A DNA stretch of 7,776 nt from JBDKTH01 sp964558295 (GTDB lineage: Bacteria; Planctomycetota; Planctomycetia; Pirellulales; Thermoguttaceae), in NCBI GenBank assembly GCA_964558295.1, contig CAZLDQ010000245.1, positions 1-7,776 on the forward strand. The letters are read 5' to 3'. A program made the position numbers and the translations under genes. Positions 1 through 5,880 of this stretch are shown here, in pieces; positions within the stretch are counted from its first letter, which is position 1; each line of letters begins with the position of its first letter. The notes beneath the pieces are model-generated. The model worked only from the letters and a program-made list of their open reading frames with translations. It had not been told where the DNA came from and did no database searches.

Positions 1-67
1 AAAACCTCCAGTCTACCGGCAAACAGAAGATTGGGAAGCCAACGGGTGGGGAAGGGGGGGGAAAGGC

Positions 68-142
68 CGAATGACGAAAGGCAATAGCCGCTTCAGGCTT
101 CGTGCTTCAGTCATTCTGTCGTCATTTGAATTTCGTCATTCG
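68..142. repeat. Dispersed GAATGACGAA-type repeat with 12-bp inverted ends
   Basis: CGAATGACGAAA at 68-79 is exactly complementary to TTTCGTCATTCG at 131-142. The 51 nt between them hold further degenerate copies of the same word (TCATTCTG, CGTCATTT). On the complementary strand it contains the series GAATGAC..GAAGCACGAAGCC, which recurs in the right-end repeat of this window (7676-7690, AAGCACGAAGTCC). This is a dispersed intergenic element of the kind seen in planctomycete genomes; I infer no coding function. No gene is visible in positions 1-229. Confidence 0.7.
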
Positions 143-229
143 TCCTTCTTCTCTCTGCGAGTCACCGCCACCGGCCCCCTCCCCGGGTGCGTCATGCTAT
201 CGATGCAGGAGAATTTTGCCAGGAGCCCC

Positions 230-257
230 TTGACAAGCGTTGCTGAACGCAGATAAT
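230..257 (+). promoter_or_regulatory. Strong sigma70-type promoter
   Basis: TTGACA (230-235) matches the -35 consensus perfectly. It is followed after 16 nt by GATAAT (252-257), which matches 5 of 6 positions of the -10 consensus. Transcription would start near 262-265, just before a strongly structured leader. This is the best promoter-like sequence in the window and is the main reason for calling a transcript here. Promoter activity itself is inferred. Confidence 0.6.
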
Positions 258-263
258 TACCAG

Positions 264-413
264 TCTTGGGCCGGATTCTGTACTTGCGTTACCGTTTTGG
301 TCAGGTAACGGAGTGCGTCCGGTCTGTCATGACGACTTAACGGTGTGGCCTGACCGATTATTCGGTGTCGCCCTTCCAGGCAGGCAATTGAATCGGCCAG
401 GCCTGAGTTTTTT
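264..413 (+). ncRNA. Candidate structured leader RNA or small RNA (about 150 nt)
   Basis: The segment lies between a near-consensus promoter and a stem plus T-tract. Its 5' half can fold into one long hairpin: CCGGA (271-275) pairs with TCCGG (318-322), and CGTTACC (287-293) pairs with GGTAACG (304-310). Further pairs lie between these stems and outside the outer one, around a 10-nt loop. Its 3' half forms the terminator described separately, with the small stem ACCGA/TCGGT (353-357/362-366) as an alternative. The SD and ATG of the 71-aa gene follow the T-tract by 9 and 22 nt. It could therefore be a cis-acting attenuator or riboswitch-like leader for that gene, or a free small RNA. It matches no known RNA class that I recognise. 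The start is inferred from the promoter. Confidence 0.42.
347..413 (+). terminator. Rho-independent terminator with alternative stems
   Basis: Arms 347-359 and 391-403 are complementary over 13 positions with one A/C mismatch (GGCCTGACCGATT against AATCGGCCAGGCC). TGAG and then TTTTTT (408-413) follow. A competing shorter stem uses CAGGC/GCCTG (377-381/401-405) and GGC/GCC (383-385/396-398) and ends next to the same T-run. The two stems are mutually exclusive because they share 396-403, as expected of an attenuator. Folding energies were not computed. Confidence 0.55.
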
Positions 414-435
414 GTTGAGTTGGAGTGTACCTCGA

Positions 436-651
436 ATGCGGAATGTTTTTCAGGCAATCCTGGAGTGTGGCCACGACGAAGACTTCACCCCGGTGGAGTC
501 CGAGGATTTCCGTCCCACCGACGCGCCCGCTGGTTCGAAGGCGAAGCTGGATATGCTCGCCGAGCGCGTCAGGAAAGGCCTCCCCCTTTGGCACCCGTCC
601 GATCGGTCCGACTATAGTGGTCTGACCGGTGCTGTCCGTCCCCGCGAATAG
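436..651 (+). CDS. Small conserved planctomycete-type protein (71 aa), function unknown
   Basis: I do not know a function for this protein. The C-terminal half, residues 31-71, has the pattern PAGS-K--L--LAERV-KGLPLWHPSDR-DYSGLTGAVRPRE. From memory, this motif (a basic/amphipathic helix followed by LPLWHP, DY-GLTG and RPRE) recurs in short uncharacterised planctomycete proteins. The N-terminal part is acidic (ECGHDEDFTPVESEDF) and looks unstructured. There is no signal peptide or membrane segment. The ATG at 436 was chosen because GGAG (422-425) lies 10 nt upstream; the longer reading frame from a GTG at 313 runs through the structured RNA and its terminator and is less likely. It lies directly downstream of the promoter/RNA/terminator unit, which may control it. 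It is convergent with csrA. Confidence 0.68.
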   Translation: MRNVFQAILECGHDEDFTPVESEDFRPTDAPAGSKAKLDMLAERVRKGLPLWHPSDRSDYSGLTGAVRPRE

Positions 652-690
652 CGCGGCGACACAGTCGCTGCTTGGCCCCGGCTGGGGCAA
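642..690. terminator. Cluster of GC-rich hairpins after the 71-aa gene
   Basis: Three short perfect stems follow one another: CCGCG/CGCGG (642-646/652-656) around the stop codon, GCGAC/GTCGC (656-660/664-668), and GCCCC/GGGGC (675-679/684-688). There is no T-run, so intrinsic termination is uncertain. The position between two convergent genes suits transcript 3' ends on either strand. Confidence 0.3.
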
Positions 691-818
691 TCGTCATCGG
701 GTTCCTTGGTTTCTGCGTCTCGCTGATTCCCACTTCGACGGTAATGGATTGCCGTCGCTCGTGCATGCAGAGATCGCGGTGCGCGCCATCGCGATGAGGA
801 GCGGCCAAATGGTGTACA

Positions 819-855
819 TCCTTGTGGAGCAGGCGGGAGGCCTGCGCCACAAGGA
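819..855. repeat. Near-perfect palindrome, likely a dispersed REP-like element
   Basis: Arms 819-834 and 840-855 (TCCTTGTGGAGCAGGC against its complement) pair over 16 positions with a single A/G mismatch at 828/846 around the loop GGGAG. It lies 33 bp beyond the csrA stop codon. The core GCAGGC-GGGAG-GCCTGC resembles palindromic intergenic elements I recall from planctomycete and verrucomicrobial genomes. No U-tract follows on either strand, so it would act as a 3' stabiliser or a processing or pausing site rather than as a classical terminator. The remaining convergent gap, 691-887, shows no supported gene. Confidence 0.6.
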
Positions 856-887
856 GACTGCTCACGAAGAGCATCGCTGCCGATTCA

Positions 888-1079
888 TCAACCAGCTTGT
901 TTCATGGTGGGGAGAGACTCGGCGTCAGGCCGTGCGTCTAGCTCATCCCGCAGGACGAGGATGTCCGCGGGAGCTTCGATCCCAAGACGGACGCGATCTC
1001 CGGCCACACGAACGACCGTCACGACGATCGAGTCTCCAAGGCGGATTCGTTCGCTTTCGCGTCGAGAAAGAACAAGCAT
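888..1079 (-). CDS. csrA: CsrA/RsmA-type translational regulator
   Basis: A 63-aa protein of the CsrA family, the usual length. These proteins are dimeric RNA-binding regulators that bind GGA in hairpin loops and typically block or stabilise mRNAs for motility, carbon storage and surface attachment. The start MLVLSRRESERIRLGDSIVVTV matches the family's beta1-beta2, including Leu4 and Arg6. GDRVRLGIEAP (27-37) is the beta3-beta4 region. Arg44 in LVLRDEL, the key RNA-contacting residue of the E. coli protein, is present. The ATG at 1079 is fixed by GGAGG (1087-1091 complement) with a 7-nt spacer. It lies 96 bp downstream of the 106-aa gene on the same strand, probably in the same transcript. 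No fliW or flagellar gene is seen beside it in this window. Confidence 0.95.
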   Translation of the reverse strand: MLVLSRRESERIRLGDSIVVTVVRVAGDRVRLGIEAPADILVLRDELDARPDAESLPTMKQAG

Positions 1080-1085
1080 GAGGCA

Positions 1086-1095
1086 ACCTCCGTGT
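1086..1095 (-). promoter_or_regulatory. Possible CsrA autoregulatory site over the csrA ribosome binding site
   Basis: On the minus strand this reads ACACGGAGGT, close to the known CsrA-binding consensus ACARGGAUGU, and the central GGA is part of the csrA Shine-Dalgarno. In E. coli CsrA represses its own translation through sites overlapping its SD. The same control here is inference, since any strong SD contains GGA. Confidence 0.3.
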
Positions 1096-1175
1096 ATTCG
1101 CTAATGATGCAAAACTCTTGACGCTTGGCCCAACCCGGGCGGGGAAACTCACTCGCCGCCGACAGCCACAGGGTA

Positions 1176-1496
1176 TTAGGCCGCCATGCGGCGAGCAGAC
1201 AACGCAACATCGGCTTCCAGACTCGGCGCTTCAACAAGCTGGGTCTTCTGGAAGCGTTCGCCATTGGAGCCGTAAAAGAAGATGCAATTGCGGTCGGTCT
1301 CCCAAACCGCCGTAAACTTCACAGCCCGCGGCCCATGGAGACAAAAGTAGATCCCACAGGCTTTTCCGCCGCGCCGTAGGATGCGTTGGGTTAGCTTGAA
1401 GGCGTCAAGCTGCAGTTCGTATTGATGACAAAGGGTTTCGTTAACGTACTCTCGTAGCTCGTCCAGACTATGCAACTGTTGGATGCAGGTCTGCAT
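1176..1496 (-). CDS. Uncharacterised 106-aa protein upstream of csrA
   Basis: I do not recognise a named family. The N-terminal 45 residues look helical (SLDELREYVNETLCHQYEL, DAFKLTQRILRRGGKACG). They are followed by an apparent beta-rich core, IYFCLHGPRAVKFTAVWETDRNCIFFYGSNGERFQKTQL (49-87), typical of a compact cytosolic domain, and then a low-complexity tail. Five cysteines (4, 23, 47, 52, 71) are present without a clear metal-binding spacing. From memory, the LHGPR-VKF-A-WETDRN--FFYGS-GERF-KT pattern occurs in planctomycete hypothetical proteins. The start at 1496 has AGGAG (complement of 1510-1514) about 13 nt upstream, somewhat distant. The gene precedes csrA by 96 bp on the same strand, so a shared transcript is likely. 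It might be a partner or a cargo of post-transcriptional control, but nothing shows this directly. Confidence 0.75.
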   Translation of the reverse strand: MQTCIQQLHSLDELREYVNETLCHQYELQLDAFKLTQRILRRGGKACGIYFCLHGPRAVKFTAVWETDRNCIFFYGSNGERFQKTQLVEAPSLEADVALSARRMAA

Positions 1497-1637
1497 TTTG
1501 GGGTGAACTCTCCTAGCTGTGCACGCTGACTCCTCTGGGGAAGAAGTCCGTGCAGGTCAGGGAACTTGGGGTGAGTGCCGACAAAGGATGCTATCGGCAA
1601 GATAGACAAGGATGTTTGGTCTGATAATTGTTCAATC

Positions 1638-1674
1638 TGGGAAACATGCATAGCCGAGTGAAGAATGTTTCCCA
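1638..1674. promoter_or_regulatory. 10-bp perfect inverted repeat upstream of the 106-aa gene
   Basis: TGGGAAACAT (1638-1647) and ATGTTTCCCA (1665-1674) are exactly complementary across a 17-nt spacer. It lies 142-178 bp upstream of the minus-strand start at 1496. It could be an operator dyad or a 5' hairpin of the leader. No match to a known operator is recognised. Confidence 0.35.
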
Positions 1675-1695
1675 CACCTTGCTAGCGAGTAGATG

Positions 1696-1726
1696 CTTAT
1701 ATCGCCCTCGATTAGCAGGCGGTAAA
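1696..1726 (-). promoter_or_regulatory. Weak candidate promoter for the 106-aa gene and csrA
   Basis: On the minus strand TTTACC (1726-1721) is followed after 19 nt by TATAAG (1701-1696). The -10 is good, but the -35 is poor and the spacing long. If used, the leader would be about 190 nt and would begin with the 10-bp inverted repeat. Apart from these sites and the repeat at 1763-1862, I see nothing in the 372-bp gap 1497-1868. Confidence 0.22.
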
Positions 1727-1762
1727 GTCTTTTTGATTAGAAGAGTCGGGCGGGGGGAATGA

Positions 1763-1862
1763 TCAATGACTAATAGTCAATGACTAATGATGAATGGCCA
1801 AAGAGAAATGCACTCAAATGGCAAGGCCCCGATTGGTCATGCGTCCTTGGTGATTCGTCCCC
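1763..1862. repeat. Dispersed AATGAC-type repeat cluster
   Basis: TCAATGACTAAT occurs twice in tandem (1763-1774 and 1777-1788, period 14) followed by GATGAATGG. At 1833-1859 lie complementary-sense words (GGTCATGCGTCC, GGTGATTCGTCC). This is the same word family as the clusters at both window ends, but more degenerate. It lies just downstream of the DUF6807 stop codon. Confidence 0.5.
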
Positions 1863-1868
1863 CCTCTC

Positions 1869-2816
1869 TTACTTGGCCATCTTCCGATACTCCTCCCACA
1901 TCTCGGCAATCCGGCCTTCCTTCTCATCCCCCTTGTGGAAGACCAAGCGATAGCGGAGTGAGATCGACTCGCCGGGCTTCACGGTGTAAGAACCGTCAAG
2001 GGTCTTGTCATTCTTAAAGTCGCGGAGGCCAAAGGGATTGGCGGCAAACAGGCCATACGTGCGTACATGCCAGTAGGTGGGGTAGCGGAAGCTGCTGGGA
2101 TGATTGAGGATGGCGATTCCCACGATTTGATCATCGACGGGGCCGTGGTAGTCGACCCACGAAGCTTGTTTGCCCCAAGCGTCTTTGTCGACGAGGCCGT
2201 CGCTATTGACGATCTTACCCCCCAACTTCGCATCTACCTTCAATGTCTCAGCCACACGCACGCCCATGGAGCCTTCTTTGGTATCGCCAAACTTCACCGG
2301 ACCATTGGTGGCCTTAATCGTGATGTCGAAATCGATCCAGCGGTTCTCGCCGTCCTGGCCAAACGTGAGGGTACGCTCGTCCTCGCAAATCTTCTTCTCG
2401 TCGTGATCAACCCAGTCGTTTCGGGTAACAACGACGGCCGTCGGGCCGCTGGTCACCTGGACGAACTCGCGGTGGCGAATAAATCCATGATTCTTGATCT
2501 CGTCCCAGAAGCTCACCCCATTCACGTCGCCGTGGGTAAACCAGACCGAGCGCTGATGGATGTGATCTTTCTTCTCACAGGCCCCCTCGGCCATCGGATA
2601 CGCCCGAGTCATCGGCTTGCCGGTCGGACCAATAACGGGCCAGAGAATCGGCTTGGCGCCGCTGAAGACCAGATACTCGGTAAATGGCTGGCCATCGATC
2701 TGAATCGTTACCCCTTTGTCCGTGCGCTGGGCCGTCACCTCGGCGTCTGCGGGAGAGATGCCGGCAAGACCCAACAACAAAGCAAGAACCATCGTCGTGG
2801 CCGTCAAACGAGACAT
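1869..2816 (-). CDS. Secreted DUF6807 (PF14100, 'PmoA-like') family protein
   Basis: A 315-aa protein with a clear Sec signal peptide: MSRLTATTMVLALLLGLAG, with likely cleavage after ADA (residue 25). The family hallmark is DHIHQRSVWFTHGDVNGVSFW (84-104). Further conserved-looking stretches are NRWIDFDITIKA (158-169), GSMGVRVAETL (182-192) and HPSSFRYPTYWHVRTYGLFAANPFG (239-263). The protein is likely a beta-sandwich exported across the inner membrane. The Pfam family was once labelled 'methane oxygenase PmoA', but it has no resemblance to the membrane methane monooxygenase subunit and its biochemical role is unknown; it is abundant in planctomycetes. The ATG at 2816 is preferred over an in-frame one at 2849 because AGGAG sits 8 nt upstream (complement of 2825-2829) and the signal peptide begins there. 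It is monocistronic, flanked by repeat DNA. Confidence 0.88.
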   Translation of the reverse strand: MSRLTATTMVLALLLGLAGISPADAEVTAQRTDKGVTIQIDGQPFTEYLVFSGAKPILWPVIGPTGKPMTRAYPMAEGACEKKDHIHQRSVWFTHGDVNGVSFWDEIKNHGFIRHREFVQVTSGPTAVVVTRNDWVDHDEKKICEDERTLTFGQDGENRWIDFDITIKATNGPVKFGDTKEGSMGVRVAETLKVDAKLGGKIVNSDGLVDKDAWGKQASWVDYHGPVDDQIVGIAILNHPSSFRYPTYWHVRTYGLFAANPFGLRDFKNDKTLDGSYTVKPGESISLRYRLVFHKGDEKEGRIAEMWEEYRKMAK

Positions 2817-2870
2817 TGAGCAGACTCCTGAATAAACATGCTGGGGCAAGCGGTGGTCAGGCCGCAGCCA

Positions 2871-2913
2871 AGCTGAGGAGTCCCTCGGCTGGTCGGCAGG
2901 CTCGACCGCCTGC
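2871..2913 (-). promoter_or_regulatory. Hairpins in the DUF6807 leader
   Basis: AGCTGAGG/CCTCGGCT (2871-2878/2883-2890) pair with one mismatch. Next to it two stems exclude each other: GGTCG/CGACC (2891-2895/2903-2907) and GCAGGC/GCCTGC (2896-2901/2908-2913). They lie 55-97 nt upstream of the start codon. The second stem resembles the core of the palindrome at 819-855 and may be a degenerate copy of that repeat. A regulatory role is inferred only. Confidence 0.3.
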
Positions 2914-2935
2914 GTGTTCCCGTTTCTTAGTCCCC

Positions 2936-2965
2936 ATCATAGCTTCCAGGCATTCACCGTGCCAG
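2936..2965 (-). promoter_or_regulatory. Candidate promoter for the DUF6807 gene
   Basis: On the minus strand CTGGCA (2965-2960) and TATGAT (2941-2936) are separated by 18 nt. They match 4 of 6 and 5 of 6 consensus positions. The transcript would start near 2929 with a leader of about 113 nt that includes the hairpins at 2871-2913. Confidence 0.3.
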
Positions 2966-3345
2966 CAGTGCGAGTATGCCTGAGTCCTCTGTGGATCCGT
3001 CGACCGCAGGAATCCCCCCTAACGCCACATATCTAGACGATTGGAGACAGCAGCCCAAAACACCACAGAGAACGCTCCCCACAAATCGCACCCCCAGCTC
3101 ACACACGCGGCATGCTGAAGGGAAGACGGCACTGTCGGCAGCTTAGGCAATCTAGTCAATATCCAGAAACTTTGCCGATCGCTTAGATTTTGCGGATTCG
3201 TCAAAGTTTAACGGCCAAGCAGACGATATCAGTAGTGCCGAGTGTACCGAATAAGGCCGCGCTCAGGATTCGAGCAAGCTACCCGGGGGGGATCGGACCG
3301 GCACGATCTTCGCAAGCGCAACTTTCAGCAGGAATCGAAAACCCC
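2966..3345. other. Divergent intergenic region without recognisable features
   Basis: This stretch separates the DUF6807 promoter candidate from the TolC-like gene. No reading frame in it looks like a protein, and I found no convincing -35/-10 pair on the plus strand. The only element I can support is the ribosome binding site of the TolC-like gene (AGGA at 3330-3333). The frame upstream of 3346 is open back to a TTG at 3190 but reads like non-coding DNA. Confidence 0.5.
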
Positions 3346-5880
3346 ATGAGTCGGCAAGTCTTGCTCCCAGGCATCTTGGTGATCGCCCTGTTAGCTGCCA
3401 TGGCGGGGTGCCGTCCCCAACAACCATTCTATTTTGGCGAAGATGGGGATTTGTCCCATTACGTCGGGGTAGCCACCGAAATCGAGTATCCCGATGTGGA
3501 GACTAACCGGCTCGCCGAGGTGCAGGTTACCAAACATCCTCTGACGTTGCTGAACCCCGACCCGACTCAGGTCTGGGAGCTTTCTTTGGAGGACGCTGTC
3601 CGTTATGCGCTGATTAACAGTAAGGTGATCCGCAACTTGGGTGGCCTTTCATTTGGGGCCGGGGGCTCCCAGGGAGAGCCGATTGGATTGACCTCACAGC
3701 CATCGGACTACGCATCTACCATCTACGACCCAGCCTTGGAAGAAACCAACCCGCGGACCGGTGTGGAAGCCGCCTTGTCGGCATTCGACGCACAGTTTAC
3801 GACGAGCCTTTTCTGGGAGAAACGCGATACGCCGCGGAATTCGGCGGGCACGATCGAGCAGACCTACAGCCCCAACCCTTACCAACAGGACTTGGCGACC
3901 TTTCAAGCCCAGATTAAGAAGACCAACGCCACCGGCGGCACAGCGGCGATTCGTCACAATGTGGCGTACGAACTGAACAATGTCCCGTCAGTAACCCATC
4001 CATCATCGCTCGGCACGTACTCGCGGCGATGGCCGAACGACTACCAAGTCAACCTCGAGGCCGAGATCCGCCAACCGTTGTTGCAAGGAGCGGGGGTGAT
4101 GTTCAATCGGATCGCTGGTCCAGGGGCCATTTCGGGGGCCTACAACGGCGTGATGATTGCCCGAATCCGCACAGATATCACTCTGACGGAGTTTGAGGGG
4201 AACGTGCGGGATCTGGTGCGGGACGTGGAGCGGGCCTATTGGGAGTTGTATTACGCCTATCGCCGCCTGGACGCCGTGTTGGCTGGCCGCGATGCCAGCT
4301 TGCAGACGTGGCGTCAAGTCCACGCGAAGTTCGTGGTCGGAGCCCGCGGGGGCGGGGCCCAGGACGAGGCCCAAGCCCGACAACAGTATTTCCTCTTCCG
4401 CTCGTCAGTGGAACAGTCGTTGGACAGCCTCTACCGCACGGAAAACGCCCTGCGCTACTTGATCGGCCTGAGCCCCAACGATGGCCGCCTGATTCGCCCG
4501 AGCGACGAGCCGACGACGGCCAAGGTCCAGTTCGTCTGGGACGATGCGTTGGCCGAGACCTTGGTTCGCAGCGTCGAGCTCCGCCAGCAGAAGTGGCGAG
4601 TCAAGCAGCGGGAGCTGGAACTGATTGCATCGAAGAACTTCCTCCTGCCGCGGTTGGATGCCGTCGGGCTATACCGATGGGTGGGGATTGGCGACCGCCT
4701 GCTAGGCAAGGAAGGAGAACTCTCACAGATTAACTCCACAGACCCCGGTATGCCCTATAGTGCCTATGAATCGCTCACCAGCGGCAAGTATCAGGAATGG
4801 ATGCTCGGTTTCGAACTCCAGGTGCCGATCGGCTTCCGTCGGGAATTAGCCGGGGTGCGTAATGCCCAATTGATGCTCGCCCGTGAGCGGGTGGTCCTCC
4901 AAGAGCAAGAACTCGAGGTGACGCACCAGTTGACCGCCGCGTTTCGTGACCTGGACGACAATTACGTGATTGCCCAGACCAACTTCAACCGGCGGATTGC
5001 CGCGGAAAACGAAGTGGAAGCGGTTCGCGCGGCGTACGAGACGGGGGCGGCAACCTTGGATCTCTTGTTGGACGCCCAGCGTCGTCTGGCCGAGGCCGAA
5101 GACGCCTACTATCGGTCACTGGTCGAGTACAACCAGTCAATCATGAATATCCACTATCGGAAGGGGTCACTTTTGGAGTATAATGGGGTCTATCTGGCGG
5201 AGGGGCCGTGGCCGGGCAAGGCGTATTTCGACGCCACACGTCGGGCAAGGGCTCGCGATGCAGGAATCTTCTTCGACTACGGTTTCACGCGACCGCGTGT
5301 GATCAGCCGCGGAGCGATCGAACAGAACGTGGGCGGGGCAGGCATGCCGGTAGGGAACGACGCCTCTGGGTTGAGCCCCATGCCGGATCCGCTGGCCAGC
5401 CCAGCGACGGAGCCGGTGCAGCAGCCGACTCCTGCGGGTGGTCCGGAGACGATTCCGACGCCGCAGCCGGAGCCCCAGCGGGCAGCGCCGCCCACCCCAC
5501 TCGTGGTTCCGGAGCCTGACGAGATCACTCCTCCGAGCCTGCGAGGCACGAAGGCCGGGGACCTGTCGCTGGTGCCGATGCGTCCGGGGGCCACGCTTCG
5601 CAGTACCAGCAAGAAGAAGTATGACCTCGGCGGGACAAACCTGGACATTCTCGCCGGAAAACCGTTGCCGAGCCAAGCGGGACCTGCGGCGAAGAGCAAC
5701 GTCTCGCCGGTGCAAACGGTCAGCTATGAGGAGAATGTCCCCCCGACGACCAGCTTGCAGAAGGCTGGCACCGAGTGGAAGAGCGTTCAACGAGCCACTA
5801 CAAACCATGAATCTGTCGCGAGTCCGTCGCCTGCTCAGACTGATCGGTCTTCTTCAGGTTGGAAGAGGGTGCAACGCTGA
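3346..5880 (+). CDS. TolC-family outer-membrane efflux lipoprotein with long Pro-rich C-terminal tail
   Basis: An 844-aa TolC/OEP (PF02321) protein, a trimeric outer-membrane channel with a periplasmic coiled-coil tunnel for export. The N-terminus MSRQVLLPGILVIALLAAMAGC ends in a lipobox (M-A-G-Cys22), so it is probably lipidated. The first OEP domain begins at LSLEDAVRYALINSKVI (79-95) and has long helices at 272-375 (DLVRDVERAYWELYYAYRRL). The second covers about 395-610 (ALAETLVRSVELRQQKWRVKQRELEL; VRAAYETGAATLDLLLDAQRRLAEAEDAYYRSLVEYNQSI), with the YETGAATLDLLLDAQRRL stretch typical of the family. Residues 465-485 replace a strand region. The tail after 615 (about 230 aa) is low-complexity and rich in Pro and Gln, making the protein far longer than the usual 420-500 aa. 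The ATG at 3346 was chosen for its signal sequence and AGGA 12 nt upstream. No membrane-fusion or pump subunit is in the window. The gene end overlaps the next gene by 74 nt. Confidence 0.87.
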   Translation: MSRQVLLPGILVIALLAAMAGCRPQQPFYFGEDGDLSHYVGVATEIEYPDVETNRLAEVQVTKHPLTLLNPDPTQVWELSLEDAVRYALINSKVIRNLGGLSFGAGGSQGEPIGLTSQPSDYASTIYDPALEETNPRTGVEAALSAFDAQFTTSLFWEKRDTPRNSAGTIEQTYSPNPYQQDLATFQAQIKKTNATGGTAAIRHNVAYELNNVPSVTHPSSLGTYSRRWPNDYQVNLEAEIRQPLLQGAGVMFNRIAGPGAISGAYNGVMIARIRTDITLTEFEGNVRDLVRDVERAYWELYYAYRRLDAVLAGRDASLQTWRQVHAKFVVGARGGGAQDEAQARQQYFLFRSSVEQSLDSLYRTENALRYLIGLSPNDGRLIRPSDEPTTAKVQFVWDDALAETLVRSVELRQQKWRVKQRELELIASKNFLLPRLDAVGLYRWVGIGDRLLGKEGELSQINSTDPGMPYSAYESLTSGKYQEWMLGFELQVPIGFRRELAGVRNAQLMLARERVVLQEQELEVTHQLTAAFRDLDDNYVIAQTNFNRRIAAENEVEAVRAAYETGAATLDLLLDAQRRLAEAEDAYYRSLVEYNQSIMNIHYRKGSLLEYNGVYLAEGPWPGKAYFDATRRARARDAGIFFDYGFTRPRVISRGAIEQNVGGAGMPVGNDASGLSPMPDPLASPATEPVQQPTPAGGPETIPTPQPEPQRAAPPTPLVVPEPDEITPPSLRGTKAGDLSLVPMRPGATLRSTSKKKYDLGGTNLDILAGKPLPSQAGPAAKSNVSPVQTVSYEENVPPTTSLQKAGTEWKSVQRATTNHESVASPSPAQTDRSSSGWKRVQR

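Noticed and set aside
255..300. Resemblance on the minus strand to the 3' conserved element of RNase P RNA (ACAGAATCCGG).
   Set aside because: The matching 5' element (GAGGAAAGTCCGGGC-like) is absent at the required distance, and the upstream region is occupied by the 71-aa gene. The plus-strand promoter and terminator explain the region better.
313..435. N-terminal extension of the 71-aa protein from a GTG at 313.
   Set aside because: The extension reads through the stem-loops and T-tract of the RNA, has no SD and looks non-coding. The ATG at 436 has an SD at good spacing.
358..690. 110-aa minus-strand frame opposite the 71-aa gene.
   Set aside because: It is antisense to the better supported frame, has no SD and no recognisable domain.
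569..1081. Long overlapping frames on both strands across 569-1081.
   Set aside because: Their peptides include translated palindrome sequence (QAGGLRHK, AQASRLLHK) and the antisense of csrA, a typical sign of non-coding GC-rich DNA.
1763..1788. Possible CRISPR-like direct repeat (TCAATGACTAAT twice).
   Set aside because: There are only two 12-bp copies with a 2-bp gap, no spacers and no cas genes.
1869..2816. Reading the DUF6807 protein as a methane monooxygenase subunit, because its Pfam family was once named PmoA.
   Set aside because: It is a soluble secreted protein without the membrane helices of PmoA, and no other methane-oxidation gene is present.
2067..2819. 250-aa plus-strand frame.
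   Set aside because: It is entirely antisense to the DUF6807 gene, which has a signal peptide, SD and family motifs.
3019..3204. 61-aa minus-strand frame in the divergent intergenic region.
   Set aside because: It has no SD, no domain and atypical composition, with no support beyond being open.
3190..3345. 52-residue N-terminal extension of the TolC-like protein from a TTG.
   Set aside because: The signal peptide and lipobox start at 3346, and an extension would bury them.
5438..5806. Longer WYL regulator starting inside the TolC-like gene at 5438.
   Set aside because: The extra residues are Arg-rich out-of-frame translation of the Pro-rich tail, and family members begin near MNLSR.
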